The notes beneath the pieces were generated by a model, which ran no database searches, had not been told where the DNA came from, and saw only the letters and a list, made by a program, of their open reading frames with translations. Source: Gemmatimonadota bacterium (GTDB lineage Bacteria; Gemmatimonadota; Gemmatimonadetes; Gemmatimonadales; GWC2-71-9). Taken from it: 64,000 bases of DNA. The stretch's first letter is position 1, and the number at the start of each line of letters is the position of its first letter. Position numbers and translations under genes: made by a program. Shown here piece after piece: positions 1-9,114 of this stretch. The stretch spans positions 1 through 64,000 of the forward strand of contig JADJOM010000003.1 of the NCBI GenBank assembly GCA_016713785.1, read 5' to 3'.

Positions 1-81
1 TCGGGTTGTTGCCGGCGTAGGCGTAGAGATTGACGCCCCCCGCCAGCCCGATGGGATCCTGGGTGAGCAAGATCCTATCGC
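1..81 (-). pseudogene. RHS core fragment running out of the window
   Basis: The minus strand reads a typical RHS core signature, TQDPIGLAGG followed by NLYAYAGNNP, open at the window edge. Homology stops abruptly near position 81, so only the very end of the RHS core is present and the gene continues to the left. It faces away from every other RHS module in the window, so an inversion or separate insertion probably occurred here. Function cannot be judged from this piece. Confidence 0.7.
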
Positions 82-175
82 CCCGGGGCCCCGCCCGGTA
101 GCCCGGCCGTCGGCCCGCCTCTGGCGGGGGGCATGCCCGTGTGCCACCCTCGCTCCTCCCAACCTGGAGCGCCCC

Positions 176-1095
176 ATGCACCCGTGGCTCACCCGCTACC
201 TCGACTGGCTCGAGGCCACCAACCATGCTCCCGCGACCCGCCGCAACTGCCGCCGCGCCGTGGAACGCTTTCTCGCCTGGGCCGGGCCCGAGGGCGACCC
301 GCTCCCCGGCCTCCTCCCGGACACCCTCGAGGCCTACCAGTCGGCGCTCGCCCGGGCCTGCCGCCCCGATGGCGCGCCGCTGGGCTGGGGCACCCGGGCC
401 GAGTACCTCGGAGCGCTCCGCGCGTTCCTGCGGTGGGCGGTGGCCCAGGGGCTGCTCGCCGCCGACCCCACGCGCCAGCTCATCCTGCCCCGGCGCCCGG
501 TGCAGCTGCCCCGCGCGGTGCTCTCCCATCGCGAGGCCACGCGAGTGCTCCGCCAGCCCGATGCCACGACCCCGCTCGGACTGCGCGACCGCGCGCTCCT
601 CGAGCTGCTCTATTCGAGCGGCATTCGTCGCGCGGAGGCGGCCGGGATCCGGATCGCGGACCTCGACCCGCCGCGGCGCGTGCTGCTCGTCCGCGCGGGG
701 AAGGGCCAGCGGGACCGCGCGGTGCCGGTCGGCCGCCGGGCGCTGCAGTGGCTGGGACGGTACTTGCGCCGAGCCCGGCCCCGGCTGGCCGGGGCCTCCG
801 ATCCGGGATGGCTGTTCCTCTCCACGCGAGGCACCCGCGTCCGCCTCAATCACCTCTCTCCGCGCGGGTGGCCCGATACGTCGCCGGCGCCCGGGTGGGC
901 AAGCCCGGCAGCTGCCACCTCTTCCGCCATTCCATGGCCACCCTCCTGCTCGATGGCGGCGCCGACGTGCGCGACGTGCAGGAGATCCTCGGCCACGCGA
1001 ACCTTTCCACCACCGCCCGGTACACCCACCTCGCCATCGGGCGCCTGCTGGCCGTGCACGCGCGGGCCCATCCCGCCGAACGGCGCGGCGGCTAG
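176..1095 (+). pseudogene. tyrosine recombinase (XerC/D-like integrase), frameshifted
   Basis: The gene encodes about 305 residues of a tyrosine site-specific recombinase. The N-terminal SAM-like core-binding domain (residues 1-105) is followed by the catalytic domain. All catalytic residues are visible: Arg in YSSGIRRAE, Lys in RAGKGQRDR, the HxxR box in CHLFRHSM, the second His in EILGH and the nucleophilic Tyr in TARYTH. The reading frame changes once between about 855 and 870 (LNHLSPR to VARYVAG), consistent with a single lost base, so the product as sequenced would be split. It starts at ATG 176 and lies between two oppositely oriented RHS fragments, where it could have driven cassette rearrangement. 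A sequencing indel is possible because both halves are otherwise intact. Confidence 0.85.
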
Positions 1096-1207
1096 ACCGG
1101 CGCTACGGCGGATCGAGATGGACCACGAATGGCCCGGCCGTCCGACTGCCTGACCGCACAACCGACGCACCGGTCGCCACACCGGAACGGCTCGACAGGA
1201 GCCCTCG

Positions 1208-1792
1208 TGGACAGCATGTTCTATGATGCCCTCGGGCGCCGGGTGCGGAAGCAGATGGCCGCCGCGGACGAGTACTACGTATACGAGGGCGCCCAGGTCA
1301 TCTTCGACCTCAACGCCGCGGGAACCGTGCTGCGGGAATACGCCCGGTATCCAGGGGGCGTGGACCAGCTCCTGGCCCTGCGGACCACGACCCCGGTCAG
1401 TGATACCCTGGCGGCGATCCTTGACCCGATCAACGGCACCGTGCGCGCCTGGCCCGGCCGGCCGGACCGGCGCCAAGGTGAAGGAGTACGCCGAGGCACC
1501 CTGGGGCGACGCGGTCGCGGACACGGGGGTCGTGGTGCGGTACCGCTTCGCGGGGCGGGAGTACGACAGCGAGAGCGGGCTCTACTACATGCGGGCGCGG
1601 TACTACGACCCGGCGCTCGGGCGGTGGATCAGCGAGGACCCGATCGGGGTCGAGGGGGGCCACAACCTGTTCGGGTACTCGGGCAACGATCCGGTCAATG
1701 TAGTGGATCCGTGGGGATTGGATCCGTTGTGCGGGGAGGGCTGGGTTCAGATCGTGACCCGTGGCGTAGACGAGAATGGTGTCCCGACTTGA
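1208..1792 (+). pseudogene. RHS core fragment, frameshifted
   Basis: This is the RHS repeat-associated core: MFYDALGRRVRKQM near the start and ISEDPIGVEGGHNLFGYSGN then DPVNVVDPWGL near the end. The frame changes once near 1455-1465 (from INGTVRAWPG to TGAKVKEYAE). The 5' part of the RHS gene is missing, and homology starts about 110 bp after the recombinase. After DPWGL the CT stretch is short (PLCGEGWVQIVTRG) and meets a stop at 1790-1792. It is a decayed cassette and is the first forward-facing one in the array. Confidence 0.75.
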
Positions 1793-1795
1793 GAT

Positions 1796-2338
1796 TTGAA
1801 GTGTGAAAAAGCGGGAGGAGCAGGAAACGGCGGCTTCATCGGTCCAGGTACGGGTCGCAACGCGCCTCCGGGGTCGTCATTTCCTCACCGGCCTGCAGGT
1901 CCAAGAGGCAGGGGGGCAGGCGGGCCTCGGGGGACTACGACAGAGCGGGATGGCTCCGGCCCACGCACTTCCACTCTCCGCGAGTGTGCCGCGAGGGGCC
2001 GCGAGTACTACCGCGACGGGCTGGGTAACCTGGCCGGAAGGGCGGCGAGAGGTGTCATGGCGCTTGGCCGAGTCTATGCAACGGGTTCGATCCTGGGGCG
2101 GCGCCTTCCGTTCACTAGCCTAACTCAGCTGGCGTCCCGGGCCCCAGAGGTATGGGAGGTATGGCCACATCCGACATCTCCTATGGCAGGCTCGCTCGCC
2201 CTCGCTCCCAACCTCGCGGCGGTAGGGGCACAGGTGCTCAATACCGTAGGTGTCCTCGGGTGGGGCTTGACGGGGGGCGAGTGGGTCGGAACAGCAGCAA
2301 TGTGCGCCTATAACTCCTCATGGTACGACTATTACTAG
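1796..2338 (+). CDS. hypothetical protein, possibly the remainder of an RHS C-terminal domain
   Basis: A 180-residue open frame in the same frame as the end of the preceding RHS fragment and separated from it only by the TGA at 1790-1792. Its C-terminal half looks more protein-like than its start (REYYRDGLGNLAGRAARG, then a hydrophobic Ala/Gly/Leu segment, ending in CAYNSSWYDYY). I do not recognise a family. The likeliest reading is the variable CT region of the RHS module, cut off by a nonsense change. The low-complexity N-terminal half leaves open that only the last 100 residues are real. Confidence 0.4.
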   Translation: MKCEKAGGAGNGGFIGPGTGRNAPPGSSFPHRPAGPRGRGAGGPRGTTTERDGSGPRTSTLRECAARGREYYRDGLGNLAGRAARGVMALGRVYATGSILGRRLPFTSLTQLASRAPEVWEVWPHPTSPMAGSLALAPNLAAVGAQVLNTVGVLGWGLTGGEWVGTAAMCAYNSSWYDYY

Positions 2339-2392
2339 CATGCAGTGCCGTGCGATGGGTACGATGCCGCGCGATCTCAGTGCGCGGCAGCA

Positions 2393-2650
2393 ATGATGAG
2401 GGATGTCATGGTGCTTGAGCGGAAGGGCGTGTCGCTATGGAGAAGGCTCAATCAGCCCCTCTCCGAACGGCACATGACTGCCATTGGAACATTGGGCTTC
2501 CTTGCTTTCGGCCTCAGCGGGCTCCTGAGTATGGTGGAGGGTGCACCATTCTCTGGAGAAAGAGCGCTCAGTCTGGTGGTGGGGATAGTCATGGGCGTCC
2601 ACTGGCTTGGCTCGGCCCGTCGTACGAAGTCGTCCGGTGGAACTTCGTAG
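2393..2650 (+). CDS. small predicted membrane protein
   Basis: This encodes 85 residues from ATG 2393. Two hydrophobic segments are visible, AIGTLGFLAFGLSGLLSMV and ALSLVVGIVMGVHWLG, separated by a short polar loop, with a basic tail (RRTKSS). No family is recognised. It sits directly behind a decayed RHS CT, the position of immunity genes in the other modules of this array, so a membrane-bound immunity role is a reasonable guess without direct proof. An upstream in-frame ATG at 2345 gives a longer, less convincing N-terminus. Confidence 0.5.
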   Translation: MMRDVMVLERKGVSLWRRLNQPLSERHMTAIGTLGFLAFGLSGLLSMVEGAPFSGERALSLVVGIVMGVHWLGSARRTKSSGGTS

Positions 2651-2674
2651 CACCATCCCCACAGGCGCGGTAGT

Positions 2675-2699
2675 TGACCGGCCCGCTTTGTCTGGTCCA
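2675..2699. repeat. solitary IS3 terminal inverted repeat
   Basis: These 25 bp are the exact reverse complement of the right end (5916-5940) of the IS3 element at 4688-5940, beginning TGACCGGCCC and ending CTGGTCCA. No transposase lies beside it. It is either the remaining end of a deleted second copy or the outer end of a former larger unit. Confidence 0.7.
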
Positions 2700-2773
2700 T
2701 TTGCTGCCAACGGTGATGGGGGCGAAGGATGCGGGCGTTTGTGCCGATGGGAAATGGCGCAGGCCTTGTCGTA

Positions 2774-3100
2774 ATGGAAGAGGGCACTATGCCACCTGAC
2801 GGCACGGAGACTGAAGTCGATTTCTGGACGTTTCTGCTGCTTTACGTCCTACTTGTCTCTGTTGGCGTAGCCCTCGCGCTCGCGGGCTCTAGGTGCTTAT
2901 ACCTTGATGGTACCTCAATTGTGGTCGCGTACTGCGGCGCGGTCTTCCTCTTTGCGGCGATTGAACGGCCCAGGGTGCTCTTCGTTGTTGTCCGGAGCAT
3001 CGGGTGGTTCGCCTTGCTTCCGAGGCCGCTCATCAAGGCCCTCCTCATGATCTCCGGGGTGTTGCTGCTATTCGGAGCGCTCACGGGCAAGTTCCACTAA
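2774..3100 (+). CDS. small predicted membrane protein
   Basis: This encodes 108 residues from ATG 2774; ATG 2789 is an alternative. Three hydrophobic stretches are visible: FLLLYVLLVSVGVALALAG, SIVVAYCGAVFLFAAI and LLMISGVLLLFGALTG. It has no recognisable domain. It lies between a solitary IS end and further small membrane genes and has the layout of the other small genes that trail RHS CT domains, so it may be an orphan immunity gene. A simple cargo membrane protein is equally possible. Confidence 0.5.
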   Translation: MEEGTMPPDGTETEVDFWTFLLLYVLLVSVGVALALAGSRCLYLDGTSIVVAYCGAVFLFAAIERPRVLFVVVRSIGWFALLPRPLIKALLMISGVLLLFGALTGKFH

Positions 3101-3273
3101 CGTTGCCTTGAGGCCCGGTGACACGAGCTCGGTCGGCGCGGGGAGACCCGCTCCGTGGCGGCTGCGGCCGGCGTCGCGATCGTCACCGGAACAGACGCCC
3201 TTCTGGTCCTCGTCGCGCCCGGCCCGTCCTTCTGGCGTGAGGTGTCCCGATGCGGCGTGCGGAAGGCCCGATC

Positions 3274-3626
3274 ATGAAGTACGCGATGCTCTACGCAACG
3301 GGGTCCTCTGTGGTCGCTGCGGTGCAGTACAGCCAGTCCGGCTGGGTACGAGCATCCCCTCCGCACCTCCCGATCGGCGTGACTGTCAGCCTGAACTTTG
3401 CTGGGGCGGCGATGGTGGGCCTTCTCGGCGATAGAGTGCGACCGCATGCCACGACGCGCTGGCGGGCCGCCGGGCTCGGCGCCGTGGTGTCGCTGCCGGT
3501 ATTCCCCTGGTCTATCTGACCGCCATGCCGGGGAGCATGACCCTGCGGCAGATCGTGATCGCCGTGGCGCTGTGCGGAGTGGTGGGAGCCATGTTTGGTG
3601 CGGCCGGATGGCTGCCAGACGAGTAG
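3274..3626 (+). pseudogene. small predicted membrane protein, frameshifted
   Basis: Starting at ATG 3274, the frame reads MKYAMLYATGSSVVAAVQYS, then a second hydrophobic stretch (SLNFAGAAMVGLLG) and a third (GLGAVVSLPVFPW). It stops at 3517-3519. One base of frame change near 3505 restores a natural end, VYLTAMPGSMTLRQIVIAVA, and a fourth hydrophobic helix ending WLPDE at 3626. The repaired product would be a membrane protein of about 117 residues with four helices. The family is unknown. The break lies at a short C run, so a sequencing indel is possible. Confidence 0.5.
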
Positions 3627-3835
3627 CTCCTCGTGGCCGGGTGGGCGTCACGCCCCGATGAAGGGCGGGCCGCCGGGATGCTGGGGGCTGAGTGCGCCAG
3701 ACGTCCCCTTCGTCGGCTCGGTGAGCCGGGCTTTCTGGGGGGGCTCTCGTGGGCCAGGCGATGTCTCGGTGAATGGTCAGCGATCGAGCACTGCGCCCGG
3801 TCAGCCGGTGCGCACCCACGGAGGAGGCATACGGC

Positions 3836-4168
3836 ATGGCGTTCCCGAACCGCGCCTGCCTGCGCGTGACCGCGCTCCTTGCTGGGGGTGCAGGCACCTT
3901 CGCGTGTGGTGGCGCCACCACGAACGGCGCCGCGCAGTTCCAGGGGGCGATGCCGCAGGACTCAGCGGCCCTGGTGCGCGCCGGCCAGCGCGCGCTCGAG
4001 TCCACGCTGCCAAAGTCCGAGCGGCCGATGCTCGAGGTGGCCAGCTTTGTTCGGGATGCGGCGGGTGTGGTCGTCTCCTTTCTTCCCAAGCCATTGGCGC
4101 CGGGCGGAGGGGGTGTCGTCAGGGTATTCAAGGACGGACGCATCGTTGTGCTCGAACGCTGGGAGTAG
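3836..4168 (+). CDS. hypothetical secreted protein
   Basis: This encodes 110 residues from ATG 3836, chosen because GGAGGAGG lies about 9 bases upstream and because this start gives a signal peptide (MAFPNRACLRVTALLAGGAG, then TFACGG, a possible lipobox). The mature part is a small domain ending VVRVFKDGRIVVLERWE, predicted mostly beta. I recognise no family. It follows the run of small membrane genes behind a decayed RHS module and could be an exported immunity-like protein. Confidence 0.55.
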   Translation: MAFPNRACLRVTALLAGGAGTFACGGATTNGAAQFQGAMPQDSAALVRAGQRALESTLPKSERPMLEVASFVRDAAGVVVSFLPKPLAPGGGGVVRVFKDGRIVVLERWE

Positions 4169-4687
4169 TCGTGGCGCCTGGCGCGGCGCCCGGCGGTGAT
4201 CCTCGGGCGGGAGTCGCAATGGCGACGGGCGGCAACATCACATGCGGTGGTCGTCGGTCCGCTGGCGGCGCTCCGGCTGCGGGCGGCCTTCTCCGACCCC
4301 GAGGAACCGTGACCGGGGTCGGGCCCGCCGGGCGGGACCCACGGTCAGGGGTGCTGGGCCCGGCCGCGCGGTAGCCCTGGCTGCCTGGCTCCTACACCTG
4401 ACGGCGCTCCGGGCTGCGTGGCATGCGCGCATGGCGCCATCTGTGAACTCACACGGTGGTGAGCGTCCCATGAGGCCTGGGGACAGCAGGGAGCGCCGCC
4501 GCGTGATCATGCAGCGAGCGAACAGGTGTGCGCACTATTGCGCGGCGGCGTTCCTCCTGAGTCTTGCCGCAACGGGAGGTCGTTCGGAGCAATGGCTGCG
4601 TCCTCCCTGATGGACCGTGCTGCTCGGGTACTATGGCGCTGCGCTCGGCCTCGGGCTGCTGATCGGGCAGTTGGGGCCACGGCGCTT
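4169..4687. other. region without a confident gene; truncated membrane ORF abutting the IS3 element
   Basis: No complete gene is convincing here. Near the right end the plus strand encodes a hydrophobic stretch, VLLGYYGAALGLGLLIGQLG (from about 4617), which runs straight into the left end of the IS3 element at 4688. In the same frame upstream, a signal-like stretch (CAAAFLLSLAATGG) is separated from it by TGA 4608-4610. A small membrane gene may have been disrupted here, first by a stop and then by the IS insertion. Confidence 0.35.
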
Positions 4688-5940
4688 GACCTGCCCTCCA
4701 ATTCCTGGTCCAGGTGTGATGGACGTAGTTTCTACCCACACCCTGGAGGCCTGGTCTCATGGCGAAGCGACGGTACACCTCGGACGACATCATCCACAAG
4801 CTACGGGAAGCGGATGTCCTGCTCGGCCAGGGCAAAACGATCACCGAGGCCTGCAAGGTCATCGGCGTCACCGATCACACCTACTTCCGCTGGCGCAAGC
4901 AGTACGGGGGCTTGAAGATTGACCAGGCTAAGCGGCTCAAGGAGCTCGAGCTGGAGAATGCCCGCCTCAAACGGGTGGTGGCCGAGCTGACCGTGGACAA
5001 GCTGATCCTGAAAGAGGTGGCGGAGGGACAATACTGAGCCCAGCACGGCGGCGGGACGCGGTGGCCGACGTCCGGAGCCGGCTGGGCTACTCCGAGCGGC
5101 GGGTCTGCCGGGCGCTGGGCATCGCCCGCTCCTCCATTCGCTACCTGCCCACGCCCCGGGCCGACGACGGCCCGCTCCGAGCGGCCATCGTCCGACTCGC
5201 GGCCCAGTACGGCCGCTACGGCTATCGGCGGGTGCAGGCGCTGCTGGCCCTGGAGGGCTGGGTGGTGAGTCTGAGCCGCGTGGAGCGGATCTGGAAGCAG
5301 GAGGGGCTCCGCGTCCCTCAGCGCCAGCCCAAGCGGGGCCGGCTCTGGCTCGCGAACGGCTCCTGCGTGCGCCTGCGGCCGGCGCACCGGCACCACGTCT
5401 GGTCAGGGACTTCGTCATGGACCGCACCGACGACGGGCGGCCCCTGAAACTCATGGTGGTGCTCGACGAGTGGACCCGGGAGTGCCTGGCGATCCGGGTG
5501 GCGCGTCGGCTGCGCGCGCCCCATGTGCTCGAGGTATTCGCCGACCTGATGGAAGTCCACGGGGTGCCCGCCCACCTCCGGTCAGACAACGGGCCCGAGA
5601 TGGTGGCGACGATCCTGCGGACCTGGCTGGGGCGGGTCGGGGCGGGCACGCTCTACATCACGCCGGGGAGCCCATGGGAGAACGGCTACTGCGAGTCGTT
5701 CAACGGCAAGCTGCGGGACGAGCTGCTCAACCGCGAGGTCTTCGCCACGCTGCACGAGGCGCAGGTCCTGGTGGAGCAGTGGCGGGTGCACTACAATCGC
5801 GTGCGGCCCCACAGCGCCCTCGGCTATCGTCCCCCAGCCCCGGAGGCCATCCTGCCCAGGCCAACTACAGCAGCCCGCAGGAGCCGCTCACCGCGGCCTA
5901 GACTGACTCACCAACTGGACCAGACAAAGCGGGCCGGTCA
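4688..5940 (+). mobile_element. IS3-family insertion sequence (IS407-like group)
   Basis: This is a 1253-bp element with imperfect 25-26 bp terminal inverted repeats at 4688-4713 and 5916-5940, beginning TGACC and ending GGTCA. It is flanked on both sides by GCT (4685-4687 and 5941-5943), a possible 3-bp target duplication. It carries orfA and an orfB in the -1 frame, the normal IS3 arrangement. It separates a truncated membrane ORF from the 3' end of an immunity gene, so it landed inside the cassette array. Confidence 0.85.
4759..5037 (+). CDS. IS3-family transposase OrfA
   Basis: A 92-residue helix-turn-helix protein (RYTSDDIIHKLREADVLLG, then TITEACKVIGVTDHTYFRW) followed by a leucine-zipper-like coiled coil (LKELELENARLKRVVAELTV). 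This is the DNA-binding subunit that recognises the IS ends. The sequence pattern fits the IS407 group. It ends at TGA 5035-5037, where orfB begins in the -1 frame, consistent with programmed frameshifting to make OrfAB. OrfA itself looks intact. Confidence 0.85.
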   Translation: MAKRRYTSDDIIHKLREADVLLGQGKTITEACKVIGVTDHTYFRWRKQYGGLKIDQAKRLKELELENARLKRVVAELTVDKLILKEVAEGQY

Positions 5941-5995
5941 GCTGGCGAGCAGGCACGCATCGTCTTCAGGTTCGGATGTGACGCCGCCCGGTTGA
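5034..5995 (+). pseudogene. IS3-family transposase OrfB (DDE integrase), frameshifted
   Basis: The N-terminal HTH_21-like segment (RLGYSERRVCRALGIARSS) is followed by the rve integrase core. The DDE residues are visible as Asp in RDFVMDRTDDGR, Asp in LRSDNGPEM and Glu in WENGYCESFNGKLRDEL. The frame breaks once near 5400-5405, just before the first catalytic Asp (HHVWS to RDFVMD), so no complete OrfB is made from this sequence. GTG 5061 is the first conventional start, but the natural product is an OrfAB fusion. After HSALGYRPPAPEAI the frame runs without a stop through the right IS end to 5995, suggesting another small indel near the C-terminus. Confidence 0.8.
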
Positions 5996-6165
5996 GCGAC
6001 GCGTGGCGCGCCGACACGTCGCCGCGAAGGCCGCCGAATGGGACCTTCAGTGCGGTCCTTGAGGCGGAGCTCATTCTGCAGGATGCCGTGAGACTATCGG
6101 AGGGGGAGTACCGATCAGTCTTGCTGGAGCGCGCCCGGGCTGCAGGGCTGCCTTGGGCGATGTAG
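5944..6165 (+). pseudogene. 3' remnant of a C-x-A-A-W family immunity gene
   Basis: This open stretch of 74 codons is cut at its 5' end by the IS3 element and ends at TAG 6163-6165. It is almost identical to the last 73 residues of the protein ending at 10377 (EQARIVFR, GCDAA, AELILQDAVRLSEGEYRSVL). Trp in the C-x-A-A-W motif has become Arg here (CDAARLSDAW), a sign of decay. It shows that the module ending at 10377 was once present twice. Confidence 0.75.
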
Positions 6166-6830
6166 CGCACAGGAAGAGCTGACGAGAGCGAGCATGAGGC
6201 GCGCCGGGGGTAGCGCACTCACCCGCGGGGCGACCACCGGCCGCCCCGCGCTGCGTTCCACCTTTCGAGAATGCCCTCAACCGTCTGGTGCGGGTGGCCC
6301 AGGGCGCCACGCTGATCGCGCGGTACGCCTACGACGTGCTCGGGCGGCGCATCGCCAAGCGGGTCTACGCCGCCGCCACCGGCGGCACGGTGGGCTTCAC
6401 CCGGTTCGTGTATCACGGCGGGCAGGTGGCCTTCGAGACCGACTCGGCCGGCAGCACGATCGGCACCCGGTATGTCTGGGGTCCGGGGACGGACAACCCT
6501 GGTGGCGTTCCGGACCAGCGCGGCCGCGACCGACCACTACTATGTGGCGACCGACAAGCTGGGCAGCGTCCACCAGATCATCAAGCGGGACGGCACCTGG
6601 TCAGGACCTATGGCTACACGCCCTACGGGAGCGTCGCTGCCAATGCGGGGTCGGGGGTGACGCTGCGCTACCGCTGGACCGGCCGGGAGTGGGATGCGGA
6701 GACGGGCTGGTACTTCCACCGGGCGCGGTACTACGACCCGGCCAGCGGCGCTTCGTGCAGGAGGACCCGGCCGGGGTGGCGGGGGGTGAGAACCTGTATG
6801 CGTACGTGGGGGGGCGGCCGCTGGTGGCCG
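5947..6830 (+). repeat. long direct repeat, copy 1 of 2 (with 10159-11043)
   Basis: About 884 bp match 10159-11043 with only scattered differences. The repeat contains the end of an immunity gene, a junction hairpin and the RHS core up to the DPxGL motif, after which the two copies diverge into different CT domains. Copy 1 has more frameshifts than copy 2. Confidence 0.85.
6224..6250. terminator. junction hairpin between immunity gene remnant and RHS core
   Basis: A perfect 9-bp stem CGCGGGGCG / CGCCCCGCG with a 9-base loop lies between the immunity stop (6165) and the RHS core (6276). There is no U-tract. Similar CGGGGCGG...CCGCCCCG hairpins lie at 10436, 28432, 32661 and 38093, always between an immunity gene and the next RHS core. 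It may act as a GC-rich terminator, a recombination hotspot or both. Confidence 0.55.
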
Positions 6831-7454
6831 CGGACCCGTCGGGGCTTGGGCCGGACCCGAAGTTCACGCAGTGGCCCAGCGATTGTTGCGCGGCGAGTCA
6901 TGCGGGATGGGATGGGTGGTTTGGGATAAGCGGTACCCTGCTTGAAACGACACAGATCTTCGTTGCCGCAACAGGGGAGTATCTCGGGAGCTGGAACATG
7001 TCCGTCCGGGCCGCACAACGACGAATGGAGGCGTGGATCGGTGGCGCAGGGCGCGTGCGGTGGTTTGGGCCCCACCGGCGATGAAGGACAGTGTGTGAAC
7101 GAGCCGACCTGCAATCTCTGGGTGATGAAACTCGTGTCAGAAGGAGTCGATGTCACAATTGTGCGTCTGACACTGGACAACGAACCAGGGTGGAACACTG
7201 GAGGCGCTGCGGACCTCTTTGTTGCATACAATCCCAGCCAGTTCAGCGCCCATGCTGTCGCGTTGTTCAACGCAGGTACTCTTACGGCGCCGGTGATCGA
7301 CATTGCCTCCGTGATCACGCATGAACTCGCGGAAGGCTACTTCTTGTGGATTCGGGGCAGTACCCAGTCATTCGCCTATCAGCAGGGTGTCGACTTCGAG
7401 AACCTGGTGCGGAACAGCAATCCAAGCTATTACGGCATTCGCACGCGGCATTAG
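6276..7454 (+). pseudogene. RHS cassette with HExxE zincin-like C-terminal domain, frameshifted
   Basis: The RHS core (VAQGATLIARYAYDVLGRR ... TGREWDAETGWYFHRARYYD ... GENLYAYVGG ... DPSGL) is followed by a CT domain of about 200 residues. Frame changes are visible near 6500, 6600, 6745-6790 and 7065, so it is broken as sequenced. The CT ends with VIDIASVITHELAEGYFLW and then RNSNPSYYGIRTRH. HELAE is a variant of the HExxH zinc-peptidase helix with Glu in place of the second His. The CT at 39333 has the same arrangement (HEIAEA, then RNANPFYAG), so the two toxins are related. A peptidase-type toxin is inferred. The downstream gene at 7477 is its likely immunity gene. Confidence 0.7.
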
Positions 7455-7476
7455 CACGCCAACGATTGGAGGCACA

Positions 7477-8033
7477 GTGTTGTCATCAACAGCGGTCACT
7501 TGGGAGGCGGTCGCGCTGTGGTGCGCCGTGGCGCTGCCAGGAGCCCGCTCGCGGCTCAACACGAACAGCCTACTGCCGAGCAGTTGATCGAAAGGTCAGA
7601 GCGACACCTCCGGGCACTGCAGGACTCAATGCAGGATCCAGCGCCTCTCCTGGGCCTGTGGGAGTGTGTGCTATTCGATCCAGTGGGTGCGCGTCGCGCC
7701 GTGTACCGCCTCGAGTTCGTGGAGGATTCGGCGCGTTGGGGCGCTCATGTCGTTCGCATTCACTGTGAGCGGTGCACCCGTGGAGTGTACCGCGTCCTGT
7801 GGCCAGCTGCACCACCGGCCACAGGTCTGCGGGCGGACTCAGGAGCGATCGGATGGTTGCTCAAACAAGGGTCGTTCGAGGCTGTGCTTGGTGTGCCGCC
7901 ATCAGGGGGGGTCATCCTGAGCGGGACGATGGGTTCGCAGAGCGCACATGGTTCCTGGCGGACGACGCATGAATGGTCGCCGAATCAGGAAGGGACCTTT
8001 GAGTTGCGGCGCGTCGATAAGTCATGGGAATAG
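7477..8033 (+). pseudogene. putative immunity protein for the HExxE toxin, probable frameshift
   Basis: From GTG 7477 one frame encodes a signal-like start (TWEAVALWCAVALPGARS). A second frame, open from about 7500 to 8033, encodes the body: EQLIERSERHLRAL, then LLGLWECVLFDPVGARR and a beta-rich C-terminus GTFELRRVDKSWE. Joining them needs one frame change near 7540-7570. The body has the look of a small beta-barrel (GLW start, GxF end, lipocalin-like), but no family is recognised. Its position directly behind the CT toxin points to immunity. If the second frame is used alone (7500-8033), the product has no signal peptide. Confidence 0.5.
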
Positions 8034-8175
8034 ATGCACAGCTCAACCATCGTTTCGGAAGCCCCTCGTAGCCCCACGCCGGATTGCTCCTTGGTCGCCG
8101 CCGAAGGCATCCCGGTTCCGTCGACAGTGCGAGAGGTGGAGTTCCCAGCTTTCCGTGGAGCCTGAGCACTGACTC
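8034..8175. other. short spacer between immunity gene and IS3 remnant
   Basis: I see no gene, hairpin or recognisable IS end in these 142 bases. It should contain the right boundary of the IS3 remnant, which I could not place exactly. Confidence 0.4.
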
Positions 8176-9114
8176 CTAACCGGCTCGGCGGCGACGCCTG
8201 TGAGCGGCTTCGAACTGCTCGGGGCTAACGCCCGCGAGGTGGCTGTGCCGTCGAACGGGGTGGTAGAAGTGATCGATGTCCTCGGCGATGTCCGCCAGGG
8301 CGACGTCACGGCTCGGATAGATGCGCTTCTTGATGCGCTCCTTCTTCATGCTGCTGACAAAGGACCCCGCGACCGCGTTGTCCCAGCAATTGCCTTTACG
8401 GCTCATGCTCGGTGCGAGCTGGGTGGACTGGCAGAACCGGCGCCAGGCATCGCTGCCCTACTGCGTGCCTTGATCCGAGTGAATGATGGTCCCGCGCGGC
8501 CGCCGCTGCTTCACCGCGGCCGCGAGCGCGTTCAGGACCAGCTCGCGGTGGATGGTCGGGCCGGCGGCCCACCCGACGACCTTGCGGGAGAACAGATCGA
8601 GCACGACGGCGAGGTACAGCCAGCCCTGCCACGTGCGGATGTACGTGATGTCCGTCGCCCACGCCACGTTGGGCTGCGTAGGCGCGAAGTGCCGCTTGAG
8701 CAGGTGCGGCGTGAGGACCGCCGGCTTCCCCACCTCCCAACGACGCGTGCGATGGCCATGCAGGGCGCGCAGTCCGTTCTCGCGCATCAGGCGAGCGACC
8801 CGGTGCTTGCTGCAGATCTCCCCGGCCTCCCGCAGGTCGAGGAACACGCGGGGCGCGCCGTAGATGCCCTGGCTTGCCGTGAAGGAGGCGCGAATCAGGC
8901 GCAGGAGCCGCGCGTCCTCGATGGCGCGCTTCGACTGCGGGCACTTGAGCCACTGGTAGTAGCCACTGGGTGCGACGGCCCGCTCCCGACACATCACCTG
9001 AATCGGGAACTGCTGCCGGTGGGCCTTGATGAACTCGTACTTCCGCCGGACGCGGACTCCCTTGGGCGTCGCTGGCATGGCATTCCCTCGCATTGAGGTG
9101 CTCGAGGTTAGCAC
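8176..9114 (-). pseudogene. IS3-family transposase OrfB, inactivated
   Basis: The minus strand encodes an IS3 OrfB (IQVMCRERAVAPSGYYQWL ... NVAWATDITYIRTWQGWLY ... RGTIIHSDQGTQ). It carries an in-frame TAG at 8458-8460 where Tyr is expected, followed in the same frame by AWRRFCQ and MSRKGNCWDNAVAGSF to 8176. The third catalytic residue is also lost: family members have CWDNAxxES, here CWDNAVAGS, so Glu is Gly. Dead as a transposase for two independent reasons. MPATPKGVRVRRKYEF at 9081 is a plausible OrfB start. No orfA is visible upstream, so the element is also truncated. It cuts into the 5' side of the CT toxin module that follows on the plus strand. Confidence 0.85.

Noticed and set aside
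3097..4143. A 348-codon minus-strand frame
   Set aside because: Ser/Arg/Pro-rich, no motif, and it overlaps better supported small plus-strand genes with ribosome sites.
2675..5940. A composite or larger IS3 unit bounded by the solitary end at 2675 and the right end at 5940
   Set aside because: The element at 4688-5940 has its own left end with a possible 3-bp duplication, so the end at 2675 is better explained as a remnant of another copy.
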